From assembly GCA_022614795.1 (NCBI GenBank), contig JAKEHX010000158.1, positions 1-13,795 of the forward strand: DNA of 13,795 bases, given 5' to 3'. A model generated the notes under the pieces. That model was not told the DNA's origin. It saw nothing but the letters and a program-made list of their open reading frames with translations, and made no database searches. The position numbers and the translations under genes are program-made. Of this stretch, positions 1 to 6,509 are shown piece after piece (positions within the stretch are counted from its first letter, which is position 1; each line of letters starts with the position of its first letter). Source of the stretch: Planctomycetaceae bacterium. Its GTDB lineage: Bacteria; Planctomycetota; Planctomycetia; Pirellulales; Pirellulaceae.

Positions 1-126
1 ACCATCGCCAGCGTCGCCCGCACCGGCCCCGCGGGAGCGATCGGCGACGGCAAGGTCTTCGTGCTCCCTGTCGAAGAGGTCGTGCGCCTTTCCGACACGG
101 TCCGCGGCGTGGAAGGGGTGTCGTAG
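1..126 (+). CDS. glnB: P-II family nitrogen regulatory protein, C-terminal fragment (5' end outside window)
   Basis: Frame 1 is open from the first base to a TAG stop at 124-126 and encodes the last 41 residues of a protein. They contain a TG..GAIGDGKVFVLPVEEVVRL block. P-II (GlnB/GlnK) signal proteins end in a block of the form RTGxIGDGKIFVLPVEEVVRIRTGE, so the match covers the end of the ferredoxin-like core and the C-terminal strand. P-II proteins sense 2-oxoglutarate and ATP/ADP in the cytoplasm and control ammonium transport and nitrogen assimilation. The T-loop and nucleotide-binding N-terminal part lie outside the window, so GlnB and GlnK cannot be told apart. The RTG and IGDGK motifs are separated by a short P-A-G-A stretch that seems longer than usual. 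The gene converges on the DUF4058-like gene, with 11 bp between the two stops. Confidence 0.75.
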   Translation, partial: TIASVARTGPAGAIGDGKVFVLPVEEVVRLSDTVRGVEGVS

Positions 127-137
127 GTCTGTTGCCG

Positions 138-869
138 TCACGCGATGCGCAGGGCGCGGCACGTCTCTTCATAGCTTGCTTCCAGCTCCACGGGCACAAA
201 CTGAGACTCACTGATCCACAGCGGCAACGTGGGCAACGGCTGGCCGATTGCCAACTCATGTGGCCAAGCTTCGACGCGCCATCGGTCGGCAGTCCGCTGC
301 GCCCGGCAAGCGACCGCGTATATCGACGTGTCACCGATTACGGAGGGGGTGGGGCGGATCAACTCGGCAAGTTCTCGATAGAGATTGGCTGAACGAATCG
401 TCACAGTATCGACGATTGCCACGGACACTCCTTGTTGTAGGAGCGCGTCGCACTTATAGACGAACGCCCGGCGGCTCTCCAAGCGGTCCTTGTTTCCAGG
501 GCTCACAAGCTCGATCGCCGCCACCAGACGGCGCTCTAGGTCAGACTGCTCGTACACCAATACTTCGTATTCCGACGGCATTGGAAGCTCGCCTTCGACG
601 AGCACGACCGGTGCTTGCGGCGACCAGGAGGTAGCAACTCCGCCGTTGCCGCCAGACATGCGCTCGGTCCAGGATTCGCTGGCCGCCTCTTCAAATGCTG
701 CGACGTCAATCTCGAATGCCGAGCCGAGATGCACGCGCGGCTCGGCGAGATACTGCGGCGGCAGCTTGGCATTGAGCCGGTTGACGATGGTGCCAGGCCA
801 TTGGCCATGAAACCCCTCCCACGAATGATTGCGGGTGAGCGGCGGCCGAAAATGATCGCGCAAGGGCAT
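138..869 (-). CDS. DUF4058-like protein of unknown function
   Basis: The 243-residue cytoplasmic protein has no signal peptide or membrane segment. It begins MPLRDHF, followed by W17/G19/F20/H21 (WEGFH) and AEPRVHLG at about 42-49. The middle holds an EYEVLVYE strand (100-107) and AAIELVSPGNKDR (117-129), and it ends SYEETCRALRIA. From memory this matches a planctomycete family usually annotated DUF4058. The E120 strand, followed by a helix with K139 and then a GVSVAIVD strand (147-154), resembles the core layout of Uma2-type PD-(D/E)XK folds. That is only an inference, and no activity is claimed. The start is fixed by a GGAGAG Shine-Dalgarno (876-881, minus strand) six bases upstream. The gene begins 15 bp after the stop of the nucleotidyltransferase gene, so the two are very probably cotranscribed. 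Confidence 0.72.
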   Translation of the reverse strand: MPLRDHFRPPLTRNHSWEGFHGQWPGTIVNRLNAKLPPQYLAEPRVHLGSAFEIDVAAFEEAASESWTERMSGGNGGVATSWSPQAPVVLVEGELPMPSEYEVLVYEQSDLERRLVAAIELVSPGNKDRLESRRAFVYKCDALLQQGVSVAIVDTVTIRSANLYRELAELIRPTPSVIGDTSIYAVACRAQRTADRWRVEAWPHELAIGQPLPTLPLWISESQFVPVELEASYEETCRALRIA

Positions 870-884
870 CGAAAACTCTCCACT

Positions 885-1484
885 TCAAGATTCAGGCGTG
901 TCCAGGATTGCCTTGAGTCGCTCGGCCAGAACGGGAGGAAGCTTGGCGAGCCACGATTGGTCGATGAGGCCGACGCCGATCATGTCTCGAATGTGCATGT
1001 GCTCTTTGTTGCGGTCAAGAATCAGTTCCATCTGCACCATTTCATGCAACTTCAGCACTCGAAACCCCGCCGGATCATCAATCGTCACGACATCGGGCGA
1101 CGCCAATGGATAGTCGTCGCGGACCTTCTCGCCTGCAAACAGCAGGTGGACCGACTCACTCGGTTTGGCATCCGGATTCTCCAGGAACGTGGTGACGCCG
1201 AAAGTCTTCGCCGGCACGAACCCTGCTTGTTCCAGTGCCGTGGTCACGGCGGGCAAATCGGCCCGGCGGACGAGCAAGTCGATGTCGCGCGTGTTGCGGA
1301 CCGCCCCTTCATCGACGCTGGCCACCCACGAAGCAACCGCGTTGCCGCCCGCGACGGCATACGCAATGCCCGCCTGGTTCAAGGCCGAAGTTGCTTTAAG
1401 CAGTCGCTCGCGCACTTTCTCCACGGCTCGCTCCATGCGGTCCAAAACGTCCCAGGGCATCGTAACCGTCGTGTTCGCTTTCAT
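885..1484 (-). CDS. Nucleotidyltransferase-like protein (MNT/AbiEii-type fold)
   Basis: The 199-residue soluble protein has the core signature of minimal nucleotidyltransferases. A helix is followed by AYAVAGGNAVASW (41-53), then RNTRDIDLLV (63-72) with the metal-binding pair D67 and D69. A late DRNKEHMHIRDM block (158-168) resembles the K..D..H..D helix of AbiEii-like proteins. The expected reaction is transfer of a nucleotide to a protein, RNA or small molecule; the substrate is unknown. An upstream in-frame extension (to 1901) exists, but it overlaps the dehydrogenase gene and reads as Arg/Ala-rich noise. The start was therefore set at MKANTTVTMPW, which directly follows an AAGGG stretch. 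It lies 68 bp after the dehydrogenase stop and 15 bp before the DUF4058-like gene. A housekeeping, toxin-like or defence role cannot be decided from sequence. Confidence 0.75.
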   Translation of the reverse strand: MKANTTVTMPWDVLDRMERAVEKVRERLLKATSALNQAGIAYAVAGGNAVASWVASVDEGAVRNTRDIDLLVRRADLPAVTTALEQAGFVPAKTFGVTTFLENPDAKPSESVHLLFAGEKVRDDYPLASPDVVTIDDPAGFRVLKLHEMVQMELILDRNKEHMHIRDMIGVGLIDQSWLAKLPPVLAERLKAILDTPES

Positions 1485-1552
1485 CCCTTGTATCGTAACT
1501 CTGCCTGCCCGCACGGGCCAATGGAAATACTCGCCGTGGCCGCAGGCTGCTG

Positions 1553-2638
1553 CTATTCGAACTGCAAAACCGTCTTGATCCCCTGCGGTTGGCGGTTCGT
1601 GTAATGCCAGAGCGATTGTTCCGGGCGGACGCGGGCGGTGATGAGTGCGGCCAGCTCGGCGGCGCAAGTACGCTTGAGCTGGGCCAAGTGCAAAAGCGCA
1701 TCGGCGAAGTCGCGCGGGGCGGCATTCACGCAACCGATGTGCAGGTGATTGCGTACCAGGCCGTCGCGCATCAGCCGCTGGACGTTGTGCATCGCCGGCT
1801 GAGGCTTGCGCATGCTGCCCAGCCACACGATCACGCCACACGACCGGACCAGGCTGGCCGCCTGAAGCATTACGTCGTCGCTCCCGGTGCATTCGAGGCA
1901 CAAGTCGTAGCCGTCACGCTCGACGTCGGCTGGCTCGAAGCGCGTGGCCTCGATCGGCTGATAGCGGCCGCCGAGCCTCTCGACAAGGCTTGCCCGGAAC
2001 GTACGCGGCTCGTCGCGGCCGAGCATTGTCACCGGCCAGCCGCGAGCGACCGCGGCCAGCACCGCGGTGAAACCGATCGGCCCCATGCCAGAGACGAGGA
2101 CGCGCGGCGCGTTCGTTGAACTCCAGACATCGCTGCTCAATCTCGCCCGTGTAAGCAGCAGGGCCTCATTGACCCCTTTCTCCGACACGGCCAGCGGCTC
2201 AGTCAATACGGCCAGGTCGGCGATTTCGGCTGGCACTCGGAACAGGTACTCCGGCCGGTCAAGCCAAAGCGGCTGCGAAAAGCCATGTTCGTGATAAATG
2301 CCCCGTTCGGTAAACGGCCCGAAGGGGAGCAAATCGACGCGCCGCGTCTGGCCGGGGAAGGCGCGGCGGACGACGGGCACCACCAGTTCGCCAGGACGAA
2401 AGTCGGTGACGCCCAGCCCCACTGCCTCGATCCGCGCGAGGCACTCGTGACCCAGGATGAGCCGCTCTTCGCCGGCCGGCGTCCACGGCGCGGCGGAGTG
2501 CAAAATATCGCGGTCCGTCCCGCAAACGCCCAGCTCGAGCGTGCGGCACAGCACTTCGCCATGTGCGGGATCGGGTGGCGCCGGCACGTTGATCAAATGC
2601 GGCTCGGTGGAACCACGTTGGGCGGCGATGGCGAGCAT
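1553..2638 (-). CDS. Zinc-dependent MDR dehydrogenase, glucose 1-dehydrogenase-like
   Basis: The 361-residue protein has the medium-chain dehydrogenase/reductase fold. The catalytic domain shows GVCGTDRD (C39, T41, D42), GHE (H64, E65) and LTEPLAV (E147), the ligand set of the catalytic zinc in archaeal glucose dehydrogenase-type enzymes. The nucleotide domain has VLVSGMGPIG (dinucleotide-binding loop G184-G189). The VVRR...FTERGI...HGF stretch (89-120) is also typical of the glucose 1-dehydrogenase branch. The expected reaction is NAD(P)-dependent oxidation of an aldose or related polyol in the cytoplasm; the substrate cannot be specified. The four cysteines of the structural zinc lobe, normally between the VVRR and TERG motifs, are absent. 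No Shine-Dalgarno precedes the ATG; the 20 bases before it are pyrimidine-rich. It is the first gene of a minus-strand group with the nucleotidyltransferase and DUF4058-like genes, though a functional link is not evident. Confidence 0.85.
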   Translation of the reverse strand: MLAIAAQRGSTEPHLINVPAPPDPAHGEVLCRTLELGVCGTDRDILHSAAPWTPAGEERLILGHECLARIEAVGLGVTDFRPGELVVPVVRRAFPGQTRRVDLLPFGPFTERGIYHEHGFSQPLWLDRPEYLFRVPAEIADLAVLTEPLAVSEKGVNEALLLTRARLSSDVWSSTNAPRVLVSGMGPIGFTAVLAAVARGWPVTMLGRDEPRTFRASLVERLGGRYQPIEATRFEPADVERDGYDLCLECTGSDDVMLQAASLVRSCGVIVWLGSMRKPQPAMHNVQRLMRDGLVRNHLHIGCVNAAPRDFADALLHLAQLKRTCAAELAALITARVRPEQSLWHYTNRQPQGIKTVLQFE

Positions 2639-2712
2639 GGGTTGTGGAAGGGGGTGAAATCTGTGAAGCGAATGGCTTGATTCTACGAAGTTTGGCGGTC
2701 TTCATACTCATG

Positions 2713-2766
2713 CTCGTCCTCATCCTAGTCCTCGATCTCGAAATCGAGGACGAGGACGAGGACGGG
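2713..2766. repeat. Hexamer-rich hairpin repeat between the dehydrogenase and DUF485 genes
   Basis: Arm 2713-2736 pairs with arm 2743-2766 around a 6-base loop (2737-2742). 21 of 24 positions are complementary, and one of the mismatches is a G-T wobble. Weaker pairing continues outward for about 12 bases on each side. The right arm is built from tandem GAGGAC hexamers and the left arm from the complement. It lies in the 201-bp divergent gap between the starts of the dehydrogenase (2638, minus) and DUF485 (2840, plus), so it could affect both 5' leaders. It reads as an open acidic peptide in one frame, but no gene is proposed. Confidence 0.8.
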
Positions 2767-2839
2767 GACGAGAACGATTACGAGGGACAGACTATTGCTC
2801 ACGTGACAGTTTTCTCGGCGACTGGTATTCTGGCAGCCT

Positions 2840-3178
2840 ATGCCCAACGCTCCGCATCACGACGATCATCCCGACGTCTCCGCGGCCAACGCCCGCGCCG
2901 GGCTGGTGCTGTTTTTCGTCTATCTGGCCGCCTATGCCGGGTTCATGGGCCTGGCCGCCTTCGCACCGCAAGCGATGGGCACGCCAGTGCTGGCCGGCGT
3001 CAATCTCGCCATCACCTACGGCATGGGGCTGATCGTCGGCGCTTTGGTCGTCGCCGCCATCTACATGTGGATCTGCGGCCGCAACGCTCGTGGTTCGCTC
3101 GCTCGTGGTCCGCGCGCTCCGCGAGCGGAAGTTTCGGCGCGCGGCGCGAGACGACCACAGGGGGAGGCCGGCCGGTGA
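2840..3178 (+). CDS. DUF485 family small membrane protein, symporter partner
   Basis: The 112-residue protein has two predicted membrane helices, at about residues 21-43 (VLFFVYLAAYAGFMGLAAF) and 54-78 (NLAITYGMGLIVGALVVAAIY). The R19 before helix 1, the YAGF motif and the NLAITYG block are typical of DUF485. Genes of this family commonly precede ActP-like symporters, as yjcH precedes actP in E. coli. Here its TGA overlaps the GTG start of the symporter by 4 bp, which suggests translational coupling. Residues 80-112 (from about CGRNARGS) are an Arg/Ala/Gly-rich tail, beyond the normal end of the family, encoded by a GC-rich palindrome and a 10-bp direct repeat (3085-3144). Only a weak ribosome site precedes the ATG. 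Confidence 0.82.
   Translation: MPNAPHHDDHPDVSAANARAGLVLFFVYLAAYAGFMGLAAFAPQAMGTPVLAGVNLAITYGMGLIVGALVVAAIYMWICGRNARGSLARGPRAPRAEVSARGARRPQGEAGR
3085..3144. repeat. GC-rich palindromic repeat inside the 3' end of the DUF485 gene
   Basis: A 10-bp direct repeat (CGCTCGTGGT) occurs at 3085-3094 and 3100-3109. It is followed by a perfect 8-bp inverted repeat, CCGCGCGC at 3110-3117 and GCGCGCGG at 3137-3144, with a smaller CTC-CGC-GAG hairpin nested inside. The element encodes the arginine-rich tail of the DUF485 protein and lies just before the symporter's ribosome site. It looks like a REP-type insertion that shifted the end of the reading frame; that origin is an inference. Confidence 0.6.
3160..3167 (+). 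promoter_or_regulatory. Shine-Dalgarno of the symporter gene
   Basis: GGGGGAGG lies 7 bases before the GTG at 3175. It decides that the symporter starts with GTG at 3175 and not at an ATG in the long in-frame extension further upstream. Confidence 0.75.
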
Positions 3179-5103
3179 TCTACGAGACCAGCTACACGGC
3201 TGTCGCTGTGTTCGCCTTCTTCGTCGCCGTCGTCCTGGGCATCAGCTTCTACCTCGGGGCCAAGGCCAAATCGGCCAGCGGCTACTACGCCGCTCACGGG
3301 CAAATTCCCTGGTTCGTCAACGGCGTCGCCTTCGCCGGCGACTATCTCTCGGCCGCGTCGTTCCTGGGGATCTGCGGCATGATTGCCTTCTACGGCTACG
3401 ATGGCTTTCTCTACTCGATCGGCTACCTGGCCGGCTGGATCGTCGCGCTTTTGGTCATCGCCGAACCGCTCAAGCGCCTGGGCAAATTCACTTTCGCCGA
3501 CGCCCTGGACAGCAAGTTCAACAGCCGCGGGATCAAGCTGGCCGCGGCGATCAGCACGCTGGTGGTGAGCGTGTTTTATCTGATTCCGCAGATGGTCGGC
3601 GCCGGCGCGCTGGTCAAGCCGCTCTTGGGCTTTCCCGAGCACTATCAGGGAGTGGTGGTGGTCGGCGTCGTCGTGGTGCTGATTGTCGTCACCGCCGGCA
3701 TGGTCTCGACGACTTGGGTGCAATTCATCAAAGGGGGCCTGCTCGTTGTCTTCTGCACGATTCTGACCGCGATGATCCTCAATCGCGGCCTGGAAGTGAA
3801 GCGACTGTCGGGACCGCCCGGCGAGACCCGACCAACCCCGGGCGAAGTGACATCGGTCGACTTTATCGAGCCGACTGGCCAGTGGATCGGCAGGCCCTAT
3901 GTCCGCGAGCGCACCGAATCGGGACGCATTGTCACTTACCGGCAGACCCTAGTGGACGGCCAGGTCGTCTCCGTGGCCCGTTGCCAGACGCTGGAAATTC
4001 GCAGCGGCAAGCGCTTCGTCGATGGCCTGCCGCAGGGCAACGGCCCAGGTCGGGCCGACTTTTGGCCTGTGGGCGCCGTACGTTCGCTTCCCGGCCAGCG
4101 CGACAAGACCGGCCCGCTCGGCCCGGCTGGCTACCTGGCAACGTTGCAGCAAAGCGAGGTGGAAACCTGGTCGTCCGAAAAAATCGCGGACGATGCGGGC
4201 ACCACGACCGTCTATTATCCGGTCGTCAAACCTGGCGCCGACCTCCTCACTCCCGGCGGCAGCCCGACGTTCAGCGCTCTGAGAAGCAACCTGTTTGTGG
4301 AAAGCGAAAGCCGCCAGGTCTTCAGCTGGAAGGCTCTCGCCGCCAAGCTCGATTTTCTCTCGCTGATGATCGCCCTGTTTGGCGGCACGGCGTCGTTGCC
4401 GCACATTCTGATTCGCTACTACACCGTCAAAGACCAGGCTTCGGCCCGCAAAAGCACGGTCGTCGGCATCGCCAGCATCGGTTTTTTCTACGTCCTGACG
4501 CTGTTTCTCGGGCTGGGGGCGATGACCAGCGGCACGCTCGACGTGACCGATTCGAACATGGCCGCGCCGCTCTTGGCCCGGTCGTTCGGCGAATTGCCCT
4601 TCGCGGTCATTTCAGCAATTGCGTTCACGACGGTCCTCGGCACAGTCAGCGGCCTGATCATGGCGGCCAGCGGGGCAGTGGCCCACGACTTTCTGGCGAA
4701 CTTCTTGAAGATCGAGATGAACGACGCGACCAAAGTCCGCGCCGGCAAGGTGACGGCTGTGGTCGTGGGAATCATCGCGATCGTGCTCGGAATCCTGTTC
4801 GGCAGGCTCAATGTGAACTTCCTCGTCGGCTGGGCGTTTAACGTGGCGGCATCGGCCAATCTGCCCTCGCTGATCATGCTGCTCTTTTGGCGCGGTACGA
4901 CCAAGCAGGGCATTACCGCTGCGATCTTCGTCGGCATGCTCTCGTCGCTGGCCTGGATTCTGCTCTCGGCCCAGTGCTACAAGGACGTCTATGGCCTCGA
5001 TCCGGCCGCCGCCCTGGTCCCCTTCAGCCAGCCGGGGATTGTCACGATCCCGCTGGGCTTTGCGGTGCTGGTGGCGGTTTCGTGGCTGACGCGGGAGAAG
5101 TAG
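3175..5103 (+). CDS. Sodium:solute symporter, ActP (cation/acetate symporter)-like
   Basis: The 642-residue polytopic inner-membrane protein belongs to the SSS family. Blocks shared with ActP are GDYLSAASFLGICG (55-68), GYDGFLYSIGYLAGW (74-88), KFTFADALDSKF (104-115), LMIALFGGTASLPHILIRYYTV (397-418), and a C-terminal HDFLANFLKIEMNDATKVRAGKVT region followed by VGWAFNVAASANLPSL. The likely role is Na+-coupled uptake of acetate or another short monocarboxylate, with the DUF485 protein as partner; the substrate is not proven. ActP of E. coli has 549 residues. The extra length here is mainly a hydrophilic, helix-poor stretch at about 206-388 between two membrane segments, far longer than the ActP loop. 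The GTG start has a strong GGGGGAGG site 7 bases upstream and overlaps the DUF485 stop. Confidence 0.88.
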   Translation: MIYETSYTAVAVFAFFVAVVLGISFYLGAKAKSASGYYAAHGQIPWFVNGVAFAGDYLSAASFLGICGMIAFYGYDGFLYSIGYLAGWIVALLVIAEPLKRLGKFTFADALDSKFNSRGIKLAAAISTLVVSVFYLIPQMVGAGALVKPLLGFPEHYQGVVVVGVVVVLIVVTAGMVSTTWVQFIKGGLLVVFCTILTAMILNRGLEVKRLSGPPGETRPTPGEVTSVDFIEPTGQWIGRPYVRERTESGRIVTYRQTLVDGQVVSVARCQTLEIRSGKRFVDGLPQGNGPGRADFWPVGAVRSLPGQRDKTGPLGPAGYLATLQQSEVETWSSEKIADDAGTTTVYYPVVKPGADLLTPGGSPTFSALRSNLFVESESRQVFSWKALAAKLDFLSLMIALFGGTASLPHILIRYYTVKDQASARKSTVVGIASIGFFYVLTLFLGLGAMTSGTLDVTDSNMAAPLLARSFGELPFAVISAIAFTTVLGTVSGLIMAASGAVAHDFLANFLKIEMNDATKVRAGKVTAVVVGIIAIVLGILFGRLNVNFLVGWAFNVAASANLPSLIMLLFWRGTTKQGITAAIFVGMLSSLAWILLSAQCYKDVYGLDPAAALVPFSQPGIVTIPLGFAVLVAVSWLTREK

Positions 5104-5110
5104 GGGCTAG

Positions 5111-5368
5111 CACAACGCCCGCTCACGGGTCGACGCCGCTTCATTCTACCGCGACCGGACCGGCATGGATCCCGCCTATGCGGCCCGCACGACGACGGGC
5201 AAGTATCGCACCACGCCCTTGCGGGCGCTCTGGCAACATGCCCCTTATTTCCACGACGGCAGCGCCGCGACGCTGCGCGACGTGGTGGAGCACTACAATC
5301 GCGTGCTGGAGCTGGATCTCAGCGAGCGGAAGAAGCTGGATCTGTTTGAATTCCTGAAGTCGATTTAA
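5111..5368 (+). pseudogene. Remnant of a di-heme cytochrome c peroxidase (MauG/CcpA-type) gene, C-terminal part only
   Basis: This frame is open from just after a TAG (5108-5110) to a TAA at 5366-5368. From about 5144 it encodes FYRDRTGMDPAYAARTTTGKYRTTPLRALWQHAPYFHDGSAATLRDVVEHYN, ending in a LDLFEFLKSI tail. The YRTTPLR.LWQ.APYFHDGSA.TL.DVV block is the characteristic C-terminal part of di-heme cytochrome c peroxidase-like proteins. No CxxCH haem motif, signal peptide or N-terminal domain is present, and the frame is closed just upstream. The first ATG (5165) would give only 67 residues, starting inside the conserved region. It is best read as the stub of a deleted gene lying 7 bp after the symporter stop. 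Expression of the 67-residue peptide cannot be excluded but seems unlikely. Confidence 0.7.
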
Positions 5369-5379
5369 GCGCCCCGCCA

Positions 5380-6402
5380 TCAATGGGCGATCCCGATCGT
5401 GAAGGCCGCGCCGTAAAAGGCGGTGTCGGAAGTGAAATTGGCCGTCGCGGCGGCCACGTCGTCCAAACCGAAATTCTGGAAGATAGATGGGTCAACGTCG
5501 GTCGTCCAGATTTGGTATTCGAACAAAGCGCGGACGAAAACGAGTCCCCGGCAACAGGCCAGCTCATGGGACCATTCCACGCCCCCTTGCACCTCGACAA
5601 TGGAAAGCGTTTCGTCAACCTCTTCGAAACTAGCAATGCCGGTCGATGTGCTACCACCGGAGCTGAGCGCGATGGTGTTTGCCGCGTCCGTGTCGCCCCA
5701 CAAGACCGAACCGCGGAGGCTGCCAAATAGCGAGAACCCTCGATCACCGACGGGGCGCGTCGCTTCCAGCACGCCGGTCAGTCCGGTCCCGTGAGTTTGG
5801 CGGCTGTAGGAGGCATAACCCAACCCAACGGCATCGAGCACGTGGAGCTGCTCGTTGTGGCGGATCTCGGCATAGCGAACCCCCAGGCCGCCCAAAAAAT
5901 CCCAGTTTGGCCTGCACAACCGCTTGGTGAGTTCCAAGTCAATCGTATAAGCATTGACGATGGATGCGCCATCCACCACTGACGCACTTCCAATACCGCC
6001 GAAATCAATGTCGTTGACTGCCGCGGCCGACGTAAAGTCCCAGTAGCGAGCGCGTGCACCCCATCCATTGGGGTTTTCCAAACCGATCCAGACCCGCGGG
6101 GCGGCGCCGTAATCGTGGTCAAAGTCATTGCTGTCAAACGCCACGCCGTTTTCAAACGATACGTTGTTGTCCCCCAGCAGTTCGGGCCGTAAGTACGTGG
6201 CCTCCACGGCGGCGATATAGGTCCAGTAGGGTCCGTCGTCGCAATAGTCCTCCAGCGGAGCTTGCTCGACGGAAGGAACTTGCGCCACGGGCGGAGCAAA
6301 GACAGCGTCGCCGGCAAAGTAGTCGTTGGCCAGGCTCGGCGCGGTCAAGCCCCAAACCACTGCCAAAAGTGCCAGCAAGTGCAAGAAAGATCGCTTGCTC
6401 AT
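5380..6402 (-). CDS. Lpg1974-like pore-forming outer-membrane protein
   Basis: The 340-residue protein begins with a signal peptide (MSKR, hydrophobic 6-21, S-L-A cleavage near residue 25). The mature part is rich in alternating hydrophobic/polar strands. It includes WTYIAAVEATYLRPE, YGAAPRVWIGLENPNGWGARARYWDF, YTIDLELTKRLCRPNWDFLGGLGVRYAEI and FSLFGSLRGSVLWG. The RVWIGL..GWG.R.RYW.F and D.E.TKR....W...GG.GVRYA pattern fits the Lpg1974 / Legionella_OMP beta-barrels that are common in planctomycetes. The expected place is the outer membrane; the role as a pore is by family only. A GGAGGG site five bases before the ATG at 6402 decides the start and excludes an ATG seven codons upstream. Its 5' leader contains a stable hairpin (6432-6477) and a 14-bp dyad (6510-6523). 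It converges on the peroxidase remnant. Confidence 0.72.
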   Translation of the reverse strand: MSKRSFLHLLALLAVVWGLTAPSLANDYFAGDAVFAPPVAQVPSVEQAPLEDYCDDGPYWTYIAAVEATYLRPELLGDNNVSFENGVAFDSNDFDHDYGAAPRVWIGLENPNGWGARARYWDFTSAAAVNDIDFGGIGSASVVDGASIVNAYTIDLELTKRLCRPNWDFLGGLGVRYAEIRHNEQLHVLDAVGLGYASYSRQTHGTGLTGVLEATRPVGDRGFSLFGSLRGSVLWGDTDAANTIALSSGGSTSTGIASFEEVDETLSIVEVQGGVEWSHELACCRGLVFVRALFEYQIWTTDVDPSIFQNFGLDDVAAATANFTSDTAFYGAAFTIGIAH

Positions 6403-6407
6403 GCTTG

Positions 6408-6414
6408 TCCCTCC
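6408..6414 (-). promoter_or_regulatory. Shine-Dalgarno of the outer-membrane protein gene
   Basis: On the minus strand GGAGGGA is followed by CAAGC and then ATGAGCAAGCG. The spacing of five bases fixes the start at 6402. The longer reading from 6423 would place this site inside the coding region. Confidence 0.75.
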
Positions 6415-6431
6415 GTGAAGCAATTGCCCTA

Positions 6432-6477
6432 GGCTCTGGGGTAGCTAACCCGCACTGGTTTGTCGGGAGCCAGAGCC
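6432..6477. repeat. Hairpin in the leader of the outer-membrane protein gene
   Basis: GGCTCTGG (6432-6439) is perfectly complementary to CCAGAGCC (6470-6477). Inside it, GGGT (about 6439-6442) can pair with ACCC (about 6448-6451) around a five-base loop. The structure ends 18 bases before the GGAGGGA ribosome site of the minus-strand gene. It could be a leader structure, a dispersed palindromic repeat, or both. Confidence 0.6.
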
Positions 6478-6509
6478 CCTGGTCCCTTGCCTTCGCCATC
6501 GACCCGCCT

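Noticed and set aside
615..1604. Plus-strand open frame opposite the DUF4058-like and nucleotidyltransferase genes
   Set aside because: It has no family signature, while both minus-strand genes carry clear motifs and a good ribosome site.
1485..1901. In-frame upstream extension of the nucleotidyltransferase gene
   Set aside because: It overlaps the end of the dehydrogenase gene in another frame, is rich in Arg and Ala without any family signature, and a plausible start lies at 1484.
2644..3174. In-frame upstream extension of the symporter reading frame, including an acidic EDEDEDGDEN run
   Set aside because: It runs through the hexamer hairpin repeat and over the whole DUF485 gene. The strong ribosome site before GTG 3175 and the DUF485-symporter arrangement fix the later start.
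3090..4841. Long plus-strand open frame overlapping the symporter gene
   Set aside because: It is an Arg/Pro-rich shadow of the symporter in another frame, with no domain and no ribosome site.
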